From positions 12,854,001 to 12,918,000 of the forward strand of contig CM072343.1 in NCBI GenBank assembly GCA_036874045.1: a stretch of 64,000 nucleotides of DNA. Direction: 5' to 3'. Each line of letters opens with the position of its first letter. Within the stretch, counting starts at the first letter, position 1. The position numbers were made by a program, and so were the translations under genes. Of this stretch, positions 45,497 to 57,078 are shown piece after piece. Under the pieces are notes generated by a model. It was not told where the DNA came from, searched no databases, and worked only from the letters and a program-made list of their open reading frames with translations. This stretch comes from Cymodocea nodosa. Its lineage: Eukaryota; Streptophyta; Magnoliopsida; Alismatales; Cymodoceaceae.

Positions 45497-45861
45497 TGTT
45501 TAGAATGAAAAAGTGCATATTATTAACGGTTAAATGATGGTTAATTGCATAATATTTAGCTTATCATATGAGAATTAAACCATTATGTTATAATTGCACT
45601 ATTATAAGTTTTAATTAAAGAATTTGCTTAATTTTGGAGAATTAATGTTAATTTAGTACATTTTTGAACTATCGGTAAGTTGCAGGCTGTGAAATTCTTA
45701 AGTATCTGAATTTTCTGATATTTCGGACAGTTATGTTTAACATACCGAACATGTATCGGATAGTTATGTTTAAATTGTCGAACAGTTATGCTTTAAAAGA
45801 ATATTTTATTATTTCCTGAAGTACACGTGTCGAAACCATAATGCATGACTTAAGTGAACTA
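45497..45861 (+). mobile_element. gypsy E LTR, 5' fragment (third LTR of the tandem)
   Basis: TGTTTAGAATG start; follows 39328-39670 with TCGGACAGTTATG repeats (45720-45790) and a G-box near 45823, then breaks inside gacttaagtgaact into the end of the C1 LTR through a short actagc/ctagc overlap. Confidence 0.8.
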
Positions 45862-46040
45862 GCTAAGTTGGTGAACCACCTAAAAATTATTGTGTGTTCC
45901 TTTCTTCTTACTGTTGTGCATCGTATTTAATTTAGTTCTACACTCTGTTTAATAGAATTAGTTGATTCTAAATTAAGAGAAGTAAAAATTACATACCTTC
46001 ACCATTCACCCCCCCTTTGGTGAGCCTATCGATCCTAACA
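45862..46040 (+). mobile_element. C1 3' LTR, last 179 bp
   Basis: Matches the end of the C1 5' LTR (aagttggtgaaccacctaaa ... gatcctaaca) and ends in CA next to the GTATT duplication. Confidence 0.85.
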
Positions 46041-46045
46041 GTATT
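46041..46045. repeat. target-site duplication GTATT, right of C1
   Basis: Same five bases as 7029-7033; confirms C1 as one insertion of everything between. Confidence 0.9.
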
Positions 46046-48956
46046 TTCATCTAAAGGTTTTGAAAATATATCAGCTAATTAATTTTTACTAGACACAAAT
46101 CCTAATTTAATTTTACCTTTAACTACGTTATCTCTTAGAAAATGATGTCTAACCTCTATATGCTTTACTCTAGAATGTAATATAGGATTTTTGGAAAGAT
46201 TTATTGCAGAACTACTATCACATGAATCTTAGTTGTATCATAAGATAATCCAAAATCTTCTAAAGTTTTCCTTATCTATAGAATTTAAGTCCAAGACAAT
46301 GTAGAAGCAACATATTCAGCTTTAGTGGTTGAAAGTGCTACATAGTTTTGCTTTTTACTAAACCATGATACCAAATTATTTCCCAATAATTGACATGTGC
46401 CATTGGTACTCTTTCTATTAGATTTAGATCTTGCATAATCAACATCAATATATCCTATAAGATCTATTGAACTATTGTTAGAATAATACAGTTTGAAATT
46501 TTTAGTTCCTTATATATATCTAAATATTCTTTTAACAGTAATTGAGTATGATTCTTTAGGATTAGATTGAAATCTAGCACAAGCACACACAACAAACATA
46601 ATATCAAGTCTATTAGATGTCAAATAAAGTAAAGAACCAATCATACTTCTATATTTTCTTTGATCTATTGATTTTCCTATGTCATCAATATCTAACTTTA
46701 AAGAAGTACTCATAGGAGTTCTTCAAATCCTTGTATCATTAAAATTAAATTTCTTAAGCATTTCAACTACATATTTTTCTTGATTTAAAAATATACCTTT
46801 ATCTATTTGCTTAATTTGGAGTCCTAGAAAATATGAAAGTTCTCCTATCATACTCATTTCAAACAAACTAGTCATCTCTTCAGAAAATATTTTTATTAGT
46901 TTATTAGAAGTTGCTCCAAAGATTATATTATCCACATATATTTGAACAACAATCTTATCTTTATCATCTTTCTTGATAAATAGAGTATGGTCTACTTTTC
47001 CCATGATATATCCTTGTTCTATTAGAAAAGTAGATAATCTTTTATACCACGATCTATGTGCTTGCTTCAAACCAAATAAGGCTTTCTTCAATTTATACAC
47101 ATAGTCAAGATTATTAATGTCTTCAAATCTAGGTGGTTGTTTTACATAAACTTCTTCATTAATTAAACCATTTAGAAATGAACTCTTTACATCCATATGA
47201 TATAGTTTAAAATCCATATAACAAGCATAGGCTAATAATATTCTAATACTTTCTAACTTAGCCACAAGAGCAAATGTTTCATCATAATCAAGTCATTCTT
47301 CCTGTGTATACCCTTGTGCAACTAATCTAGCTTTGTTTCTTATAACTTGACTAGTCTCATTAGTTTTGTTTCTAAAGATCCATTTTGTACCTATTATGGA
47401 CTGATTTTCTAGTGGAGAGACTATTCCCGAACATCATTTTTAATGAATTGATTTAGTTCATCTTGCATTGCCACTATCTAATTTTCATCAGATAATGCTT
47501 CTTCTATATTCTTTGGTTCCACCATAGAAACAAACATACACATACTATTTAAATTTACTGAAGCTCTAGTTTTAACTCCCTCATTAATATTACCAATGAC
47601 TTGAGTGATGGGATGTGATGAAGAATAACACCCATTTCTATGATTTTCCTTAATATTCTCACCAACATCTAAAGGTACATCACTTTGATCATTAGTTTGA
47701 TCATTTAAGTTCATATTTTTTATTTTCTCAGATAAATCTTCAATCTCTCTATTGATCTCTAATTCTTTTGGGAAATTGATCATATCATCATTATCAACTT
47801 TAGATTGAAATTCTCTAAAAGAATTTTCATTGAAGCTTACATGAAGGGTTTCTTCAATGGTTCTAGAAGTCTTATTATAAACTCTATAGGCTTTACTTCT
47901 AGTAGAGTAACCTACAAAAATTCCTTCATTTGCTTTGGCTTGAAATTTATCCCTTTTATCCTTATTGTTAAAAATAAAACAATTACAACCAAATGATTTC
48001 ATATAGGAGATTTTTGGAACCCTATCAAACATAATTTCAAAAGGAGTTTTATTAACAAGAGGTCTTAGGTGACTTCTAGTAATAATATAACAAGCTGTAT
48101 TCACTACTTCAGCTTAGAGATTTTGAGGTAAATTATGTTCATTTAACATAGTTCTGGCCATTTCCTAAAGTGATCAATTCTTTCTCTCAACAACACCATT
48201 TTGAGAAGGTGCTCTCCAAAAAAATATCTATGATCAATGCCATGATCTTTACAATAATTATCCATTTGATCATTTTCAAATTCAATAACATGATCACTCC
48301 TAAGTTTTTGAATAGAGACACTTTGTTCATTTTGAACAAGATTACAATACATTTTAAATGTTTCAAAAACTTCTGTCTTAGTTGTTAGAAAATATACCCA
48401 AGTGTATCTAAAGAAGTCATCTACTAAAACAAATACATACTGTTTACCACCAAGACTCATTATTCTTGTTGGTCCAAATAGATCCATATGTATAAGTTTT
48501 AAGACTCTCTTGCTTGATATATCAGTTTTGGATTTAAAAAAGTTTTTATGAAGTTTACCTAACTCACATGCATCACACATGAAATCCTTTGAGTATTTAA
48601 TCTTTGGTAAACCTCTCACTAATTTTTTTCTAGATAATTTATGCAATAATTTCATATTTATATGCCTGATCCTTCTATGCCAAAGATATGCATCACTAGT
48701 TTTAGTTAGCAAACATGAATTTAAATCAACTAGACTAGAAGGTAAAGATAAAATACATACAGAACCTTTTCTTTTAGCAATAAACTTAAGTTCATCTATA
48801 GTTTTATCAATAATTTTTTATACATTATCTTCAAATAGTAGTACATAGTATCCATTATTAGTTAATTTTATAATGCTCAACAAATTAAATCCTAGGTTTT
48901 CTACATACAATGCATTCAAAATAACACAAGTAGGAGTTATTTGAACATTGCCCATC
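46046..48956 (-). pseudogene. copia B pol: integrase, RT, RNase H (minus strand), broken
   Basis: From right to left: protease/integrase boundary (NALYVENLGFNLLS), integrase WHRRIRHINMKLLHKL, LVRGLPKI, CDACELGKLHK, HMDLFGPTRIMSLGGKQYV, LVDDFFRYTW, KLRSDH, then NKTPFEIMFDRVPKISYMK and the TRSKAYRVYN linker. RT: YHMDVKSSFLNGLINEE, FGLKQAHRSWYKRL, IYVDNIIFGAT (YVDD changed to YVDN), MSMIGELSYFLGLQI. RNase H: STNGTCQLLG-type block near 46400. Sirevirus-like. gag and the protease core are missing: at 48957 the sequence jumps into the LTR. The C-terminal tail lies at 6977-7033. Confidence 0.9.
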
Positions 48957-50549
48957 AGAAATTGTAGTTGAAATTATATAATGATACCATGTTTCATCTA
49001 ATCAATTTCATAACTACAAACAGAGAAAACTAATTTACAGAATTTAAAACATTTCTCATTGTTTGAGATTTTTCTTCTTCTTCTTTTACAATTCTTTAGT
49101 GACAAATATCTGACTTTCTCTACTTCATCGAATTTGCTTTCTTCTAATTCTTCAAATCTTCAGTAACATGTAGTTGACCTTCTCTACTTCACTGAATTTT
49201 CTTCTATCTAAGAGTTTTTCCCTAGAGAGGTGTTTTGATAATTGATCAACGAGAATTCTATGCCTTTTATACTGTATCTTCATTTCATGCATATCCTCCA
49301 TGTTTAATCACTATCAGTTTTCCACTTTTCACGTCTTCTCTTTTTCCTTCATAGAAATACACATGTTCTGACCCATGTTTTCCTTTCGAATTTTCTTTAG
49401 TTATTAATCCTGGATCTTTGAAAAATTTCCTACAAAATAAACTTTCTCACCCAAAATTTTTCATCTAGTGTAATAACAAGTCGTTGTGTTAATGTTAACT
49501 AAATGTGTAAAACAAGTAGATTTATAACTTAGCATAGCTAACTTAATGAGTTCATCATGTGCCAAAACACATAATAAGTACTGTAGCTAACTCAAGGAAT
49601 TAAGTCTGTGGTGTTACGCTAACTCAATGAACTAGCTTCGTGGTGTTATAATTAACTCAACGAACCATCTTAACCTTTCTTTCGGAAGGTTAAATGCTAA
49701 CTCACTAAAAATAGTTTAAGTATCAAATAGTTAAGTTTTTAATTATTTGAAAATATCTTTTTATCATAAAACTAGTGAGACACGTATTGTGACCTGAAAC
49801 CATGACTTAAGTTATCTTTTGGAAGGTTAGATGCTAACTCACCGAAAATAGTTTGAGTTTTAGATAGTTATGGTTGTAAGTCTTCGAAAAACCTAATAAC
49901 TCACCGATCCAGTAATAAACAAATGTTTTTACAATAAGGTATTTACCACGTACAATAATAATAATTTTAAGTTTATAACACTAACCTAACATATTGCCTT
50001 AGTGTTCAATATAGCAACTTAATGCGTTTAGTTATATTAGCTTAACGAGTTGAACATGTGCAACTCACGAGATACAATATAACATTCGTAAACTTTAATT
50101 TCACCACGTGCACAATAGTAACTTAACGAGTTCGTCTCTTCATTTTAACCTTTTGTTCACTAACTTAACGAGTTCTCACGTGACCTATTTTAACCTTTAA
50201 GCCTATAACTCAATGAGTTCTCACGTGACCTTTATACAAATAATACACTAACTCAACGAGTTGTCTTAACATGCACTATACATGATACAAAAAATATAAC
50301 TTTAAAACATATCATGCTTTGCAATAAAAACACACGTTAACTTAACATTTAGTTAAATGAAAAGTTAGTATAACTTAACAACTAGTTGTTTAACATAGCA
50401 TAATTTCAGATTCATTACAGACAAGTATTTATCTCAATAAACTTTTTCTGTATTAATTGATGTTAAAAATTTACTTTCACAAACAATAGTAATTGAGTAA
50501 ATATGATTACATTCGTTTAGCACACATCATCAAAACAAAATATTCAACA
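48957..50549 (-). mobile_element. copia B LTR, minus strand, lacking its last ~170 bp
   Basis: Reads TGTTGAATATTTTG from 50549 leftward; matches 2106-3540 of the plus copy, including the TTCGTCACTGAAG repeats (about 49100-49200) and AACTCGTTAAG modules. It also contains TTCGGAAGGTTA...CTAACTCACTGAAA units (49676-49900), typical of copia A/gypsy E, inside what is otherwise copia B module text. Confidence 0.8.
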
Positions 50550-50725
50550 TTTCAGGAAATGTCCAGAACCATGTTAAATGAAACTAAGTTATCTATATCT
50601 CTCTAGGCAGAAGTAGTTCATACATGATATATTATAAATAAAGTACATTTAAGGCCAATTTTAGATAAAACTCCTTATGATATGGTATAATAGGGTTCCC
50701 AAAATAAGTTATTTAAAACAAGATG
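50550..50725 (+). pseudogene. copia B integrase fragment, plus strand
   Basis: Short remnant: QEMSRTMLNETKLSISLWAEVV, then HLRPILDKTPYDM and a VHLRP/SQNK block, similar to 59450-59600 (minus). Ends at a junction with env-like gypsy sequence. Confidence 0.65.
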
Positions 50726-51047
50726 AGAGTGTGGAAAGTTTTGTAGGCTCTCCACTATAATTAGGAATTAAAGAGTAGGAATCTCTAGATGGATTTTCTT
50801 CTCAACAACAACAAGTTTAGCAATTCGAAGAAGAGAATCAAGAACAAACCCCATAGGAGCAACAAATTCAACTTCCTAATTCGACTAAAGCAACAATTTT
50901 GAATGCAATTCATTTTTGGAGTTAGGAAGCATACAACAAATATCAAGAAATAAAAGGGTACGATATTATTTATAGTAGGTTAGTAAATTGGACTAGAATG
51001 GAGGATATTAGAGAGTTATTTGAATTCCAAGGTCTATTGAATATGAT
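50726..51047 (+). pseudogene. gypsy G4 env-like ORF, first part
   Basis: VESFVGSP, QEQTP, TILNAIHFWS, EAYNKYQEIKGYDIIYSRL and LFEFQGLLNMI match the G1 ORF. Interrupted at 51048 by a solo LTR and resumes at 53079. The last five bases are the ATGAT duplication (51043-51047). Confidence 0.75.
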
Positions 51048-53073
51048 TGTTTAGTGTTTGTTTAAAGTTAAATCAGAACTTGTCTATTCAAAAAACTTGT
51101 TTGATTTTTTTTTTTTTTTGGTATATATCAATAAATTCTTTTAAGGTAAACAAACAACTTTTCACACAAATTAGATATTAAGTTTAATTTGTATTTTTAA
51201 CTACAAGTGCACAATGTCTATTATATTTTTGTGCAAGTACAGGTTGATTCCATAGAGATTGAGTAAGAATTATGGACTATTTTGATTTTTATACTAGAGT
51301 TTATAGGTGTTCAATTAAGCTCTTCGTTGATTTATAATTAACTTAACAAACTTAGTTCATGGAGTTACAACTAACTCAACAGACAATTCTCATGGACTTA
51401 AGTTAACTCCATGAGCCTACCTAGTAACTTCTAGTTAAATGTTGTTATTCACTTAGGAATTTGGCCATCCATTGGGTGGTTATGTAGAATGTAAGTAACA
51501 TCAATTAAGCTTTTTAATGTTAGTTAATCTGAGATTTAGCATTAATCAACATTAACATTTAGATATTTTGAATAGTAACCATTAAAATTTTTTAGTATTC
51601 TATATGAATCAATTTCAGTAATCTATAAAACTGTTTTCTATTTTTTGAATCAAATAAATATGAAACATTCACAATATTGACAATGATATCAGTAATCATG
51701 ATACAAACAAACAATACAACACATAAATACTAAATATAAACACAGATAATTAGTTTTTTAGTATTTTTGTTTTGATATGTTCCTGAAGATGAATGAAAGG
51801 TGAAATGTGAAAATTCTTTATCGATAGTAAAAACTTCCATTACTACATGCAATGCAATTACACCACTAAAAACATAATCACTTACAGTCTCGTCTCCTCT
51901 CCCTATAGAATCACGAGCCAAGACTTGTAAGTTGATCTCCTCTTCAGTATATTAGAATCAACCCAAAACCAAGGCTAGAAGCTTTATGATTTCTTGAGAT
52001 ATAAGTTGGTGCTTGGTGAAAATGACTTCCCTTCCTACGACGTGATCACTCTTCATAGTAGTTAGTCACCGTATTTGGCTTGGAAACGACCTGACATCTG
52101 GAAAGTATCCTCATAGACCTCTGATGGTTGGTGATTGTGGTGGTGTTGTGGAGCTTCAGGGAACTTCTAACATTTCCTGTAGTAAGTGCGGTCCTCCACA
52201 TTCACACACACTTTTCTTCGTCTTTCTCTTCTTCTTTTATATTTCTTTCAGTAATAACTACTTCTACTTAAATGAGTGGTTAGATTTCCTTCATTCATAT
52301 CAACGATGGTGATTTCCTCTTTATTCTAGGAGTTAATTCTTACGTGATAAGTGCAATCGTGGTTTTCCTTCGAATTTCTTATTTTTGTAACTACTAATAG
52401 TGGTATGTTAGAAAATAACTAGTCTATGGAGTTAGTGTAACTCGACGACTTACTTCGTTGACTTAACTATAAAACACGTGCAATAAAGAAATAACTTATA
52501 AGCTTATAACACTAACACAATGTATTACCTTAGTGTATATTCAAGTAACTCAACACGTATAATTATGCTAACTTAACAAGTTAAACATGTGTAGCTCATG
52601 TGACATAATAAAACTTTTAAATTCAACACGTGCGTAATTCTAACTTACGAATAAAAAGATATTTCGAATAATTACAAACTATAAGTATCTAATGCTTATA
52701 TATATTTCAGATAGTTAGCATCTAACTTACCGATAGATAACTTAAGTTAAGTTTTTCAGATCACGACACGTGTCCTTCATGAAATAATAAAGTAATTTTT
52801 TAAGTGTTCAAAACATAACTGTCTGGTACATGAAATGTAACTCTCCGAAATAATAGATATTTTAGATACTTAGAAATTAAAAAGCCTATAACTCATGTCA
52901 GTTCAAAAATATACTTAATTAACACTAATTTTCTGAAATTATGTAGATTCTTTTATTAAGGCATATAATTGTGCAATTGTAACATAATGACTTAATTCTC
53001 ATATGATAAGCTAAATATTATGCAATTAACCATTATTTAACCGTTAATATTATGCACTTTTTCATTCTAAACA
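51048..53073 (-). mobile_element. solo gypsy E LTR, minus strand, with 5-bp target duplications (2026 bp)
   Basis: TGTTTAGTG at the left and TCTAAACA at the right (TG...CA), flanked by ATGAT at 51043-51047 and 53074-53078. Reading leftward from 53073 it starts TGTTTAGAATGAAAAAG like 39328. G-boxes near 52475, 52545, 52625 and 52767; both AACTCGTTAAG-type and TCGG...GTTA-type modules occur in the same LTR. No internal region, so a product of LTR-LTR recombination. Confidence 0.9.
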
Positions 53074-53078
53074 ATGAT

Positions 53079-53766
53079 TCCAAAGATAAAAGGGCACGCA
53101 ATTTATGAAAACCTAGTGCCCTCTTTTTATGCAAATCTAAGGGAAGTAGAAGGAGCATTAACTTCAAATGTGGAGCAAGTTGATATTTAGATAACACTTG
53201 AGCTTCTCCACAACTTATTTGGATTAATGAATGAAGGAATTGAAATTATAGAAGAAACAATTGCAGTAGAGTGGACTAAACAAGAAATAAAATAGTGCAT
53301 AGCTAGTGAACCTCGTGTGCCATTACTTAACAGAATGAAGTACTTAAATGGAAAGGCACACATGGTGGCATCTATACAGGTGAAGACTATTTATCAAAGA
53401 CAAGACCACAATATAGAACTGATTTAGTTTGTAAAATGGGTCACATATGCAACTGTCAATAGAATTCAAGTGAATTGGTCAAAAGTAATAATCTCTAAGC
53501 TTAAAGTAGTAAAGAAGAAATTATTTTATGGAGATCTGATTCCACTACTAATGGTGGAAGCTATTGATTTTATGAAATGGACATCAAAATGGATGAGATC
53601 TAGGACCATTTCAATGAAAGAATATAGAAATTATGTTTCTACTACTACTGCTGAGATTACAAGACCTTTTGGAGAATCTGTAGTAGCTTTAGAACATATA
53701 AATCAATTAGAGAAACAATTAGAAAAACTTCAGAAGGAAGTAGATGAATTAAGAAATAGGGATTAA
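53079..53766 (+). pseudogene. gypsy G4 env-like ORF, second part
   Basis: IYENLVPSFYANLRE, LLHNLFGLMNEG, MKYLNGKAHMVA, NRIQVNWSKVIISKL, KKKLFYGDLIPLLMVEAIDF, and the C-terminal Leu-heptad (INQLEKQLEKLQKEVDELRN). The last ~98 codons are open to TAA at 53764-53766. Same domain as 33011-33892 with a few stops upstream. Confidence 0.8.
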
Positions 53767-54934
53767 ATGTATTATTCATCTACCTGTAATGTAAAATGCC
53801 AGATCGTATGTAATTTAGACAATATATATATATGCTATTTGAGAAACAATATGTTTTTGGAGAGTGTGGAGAATTGTGCTAACTATAGGAAGCATTGGAA
53901 GTTCCCTAAAGCTCCACAACATCACCACCAATCACTAACCATCAAAGGTCTGTGAGGATACTTTCCAGATGTCGGGTTGATTTCAAGCCAAACATGGTGA
54001 CTAACAACCACTCTGAGGAGTGATCGCATTGTAGGAAGGGAAATCATTTTCACCAAGCACCGACTTATCTCTCAAGAGATCGTAAAGCTTCTAACCTTGG
54101 TTTTAGGTTGATGCCAATATATTGAAGAGGAGATCAACTTACAAGTATCGATTCGCGATTCTATAGGGAGAGGAGGCGTGATTGTAAGTGATTAAGTTTT
54201 TAGTGGTGTAATTGTGTCGCATATAGTGACAGAAATTTTTACTATCAATAGAGAATTTCTATATTTCACCTTTTGTTCATCTTTAGGAACATATCAAAAT
54301 AAAAATTCCAAAAACAAAACTAATTATCTGTGTTTATAGTTAGCATTTATGTGTTGTAGTGTTTGTTTTGTATTGTGATTAATGTTATCATTATTAGTAT
54401 TGTGAATGTTTCGTATTTATTTGATTCAGAACATAGGAAATAATTTTAGTGATTACTAAAATTGATTCATACAAAACACCCAAAATCTTAATGGCTACTA
54501 TTTGAAATATTTGAATGTTAGTGTTGATTAATGATAAATCTCAAATTAATTAACATTAAAAGCTTAATTGATGTTATTTACATTCTGTGGAACCGTCCAA
54601 TGGATGGTTAAATTCCTCGATGAGTAGCAAAAATTTAATTAAAAATTACTAGTTAGGCTTGTGGAGTTAACTTAAGCCCACAAGGATAATCCGTTGAGTT
54701 AACAGTAAGTCAACAGAGTGTGTAATTTAACGCACATAAAACTTTGGTTATAAAAATCAAAATAGTATGTAATTTTTACTCAATCTTTGTGGGATTAACT
54801 TGTACTTGCACACAAATACAATATACACTATGCACTTGCAGTTAAAAATAAATTGTATTTAATATTTAATTTGTGAAAATTATTTGTTTACTTCTAAAAG
54901 AAATTATCAATATATAATTAAAGTAAACGAAAAT
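53767..54934 (+). mobile_element. gypsy 3' stub joined to the distal part of an E-type LTR
   Basis: About 90 bp of 3' noncoding sequence, then (about 53858) LTR text shared with 40200-41310 and 60660-61799: ggtctgtgaggatactttcc, cgattctatagggagagg, GTTGAGTTAAC modules, and cttgtacttgcacac...tgcacttgcag. The U3 part of the LTR is missing. Confidence 0.7.
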
Positions 54935-55754
54935 CACCCAAACAAAGTTTTTAAATAAATATACATATATAAGTAAACAAAACAAAGAGAACAATACTTC
55001 TAAAAATAATGCTTTTGTTTCTAGTATTAAGAATAGAAAAAGAAAGATTATTTTGTGTGTTATTAGAAAGGAGAAAAATGTGCAAGTAGATAAAATGCAG
55101 CCCATAGATAAAAACACACGATGCAAAAGCTCTAAAAGAAATTATTAGAAAAATCATGCTAAGTCATTTGAAAATAAAGATTTTATTATTTTTAATGAGT
55201 TTTCTTCATATTTAAGAAAAATTAGATATTAGAATCAACAATTAAATAATGTTAGAAATGAAAATTTCAACTTTGTTGAACATAGAAATAAATGTTCTAA
55301 TAATTATAAGACTAAAAGTAATAAACACAAGAATAATTATTAGAAAATAAATAAGTTGAAATTTAAAGATATTGATTATCATGATGTAACTCCCTCTAAA
55401 ATTCTTGAACCTACTTAGGAATGGGTTCCAAGAAATAAAATTTCTTCTTAACTGTTTTGTAGGTATACATATCAAAATGGATAATGGACAATGGAGCATC
55501 TAGTCACATGACTATAGATATACGATTACTTATAAAAGTAACAAAGACCAAGAATAAACAAGTTACCTTTGGAAATAAAAGTAAAACAAAAATCCTTGGG
55601 TCTAGCAAGGTTTTGGTAACTAAAAAATGTTTTATTAATGATGTCTTATTAGTAGAAAACTTAGGTTTTAATTTATTAAGTGTTCTTGTCTTAATGAAAT
55701 TTTACAGAGTGATTTTTGAAAAAGATTCCTATAAAATTATAGACATAATTATAG
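54935..55754 (+). pseudogene. copia B gag C-terminus and protease fragment
   Basis: Asn/Lys-rich broken frame, then EWVPRNKISS with a stop, a T-rich tttgtagg, and protease WIMDNGASSHMTIDI (S-to-N change next to the catalytic Asp), QVTFGNKSK, VLLVENLGFNLLS and FEKDSYKIID. Protease is in a different frame from gag. It breaks near 55750 into LTR D. Confidence 0.7.
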
Positions 55755-57078
55755 GTAACACACATGTGGAAGGAGCTTATTGCAAAAGACAAAAAGAAGA
55801 TGTAAATAATCAAAGTTGGTGGACTAAATTTTAAAGAAGTGGACATGCCAACACCTCATTGGCTCCCTTAGATCTATGGATTCTCATTGGAGGGTGATAC
55901 ACTCGATGTTGGAAGTTGGTGGAATCGAGCGAGAAAAGCATGCGCGGAAGACGTACGTGCAGAAGACGTGCGTCCAGGAGACAACGCATGCGAGAATTCG
56001 TTCGCCCAGTGGAGAGAATTATTTAAAGTTGAAAGAAATATCTACGACCGAGAGTTCTGCATCCGGGAGACAACGCGCGCAAGAGGTGGAGACGCGGCTG
56101 AGCATCCGAGCATCCTTGTGGAAGTGAAAGCTCTTCCCAAGCTCTCTAGTAAAGCTTCATTGTGCAAGTTCCTCTACTACAGATTTTCAAAGCTCACCAA
56201 GGTAGTGACAGCCCTTGGAAAGTTTGTTTTCTGGTAGTAGAGGAAAGCTAGAGGAGTTTGGTAGAGATACACTTCTTGTTTATGATGTCTTAGTAGGATT
56301 AAATGTGTGTTCAAGTTTAATTACTGCATTGTTCTCTTAATTTAAGTTTACATTCATTTGATTTGTTGGGACCATACATAGGGCTTTCACAAGAGTGGTC
56401 GACACCTATGTATGGTATACTTGGCACATATGAATGTGAAGTGTTGATTCATGGAGAAGAAGAGGAGTATAAGAATTTGGAAGTATATTGTGTTGAATTT
56501 CTTCTTAATGAAGAACCTCTCATTTACCTTAGTTGTTAATTTTAATTTCAGTAGTTAGCTGAATTTGTTATACCTTATATTGATCACATTTTGTCCAAAT
56601 CAATCTCCAAAAAGAATTTCTAATGCAAGTAGTATATTATAGTTTTGCTAGATTAGCAAATAGCATAATTGCATGCATTTAGTATAAATTAGAATAGAGT
56701 AGTATAGTCTATTGAACCTTCTTGTTTTATTTTTCTTTCCTTAATATTGATGCATTGATATCACTTCTGAAATCACGTGGAACTTGTGTGCATGTTATAA
56801 TTGAATGAGTTGATAGATTTACAAGTAAAGAAATTGATTCACATCACCATTTTCCACTACACATTGCCTTGAAATTGCATGATTTGTGAGCTTGTGTTAA
56901 CTTTGATTATTCTACATTCACATGTCATTAATTTACTGAAGTATACCTAAGAGCTTGAAGAACAAGTTGAGTAATAGTTGATTAAGTCATAAACACAATC
57001 CTTGTGGAAGAATGACCTGTATTTGCCATGTACACCAAAAGAACTGTGCACTTGCAGTAAAGCTTGAGCTAAAAATAT
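55755..57078 (+). mobile_element. gypsy D LTR copy 2, with an unusual GC-rich promoter segment
   Basis: Starts inside the LTR (match to 4041 onward) and ends at ctaaaaatatagc. The last ~700 bp are nearly identical to 4590-5330. 55895-56140 is GC- and CpG-rich (cgcgcg, gaagacgtacgtgc, gaagacgtgcgtcc, gagacaacgc repeats), unlike its counterpart and the rest of the window. A TATA-like ttatttaaag lies at about 56018. Open frames of 83 and 116 codons cross it but show no known domain. Confidence 0.7.

Larger units (their letters stand above)
7034..46040 (+). mobile_element. copia A element C1 (Sirevirus type), split by a gypsy compound
   Basis: 5' LTR 7034-8495, PBS, gag, pol, polypurine tracts, and a 3' LTR in two parts (13585-14254 and 45862-46040). 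Everything from 14255 to about 45861 is later insertion. Perfect GTATT duplications flank it. Its own sequence is ~7.4 kb; ~0.6 kb of the 3' LTR was lost. LTRs are recognisably similar but diverged, and gag/pol are full of stops, so it is an old, inactive copy. Confidence 0.85.

Noticed and set aside
55876-56237. ORFs of 83 and 116 codons in the GC-rich island
   Set aside because: High GC keeps stops rare by chance; they overlap in different frames and cross the TATA-like box of an LTR.
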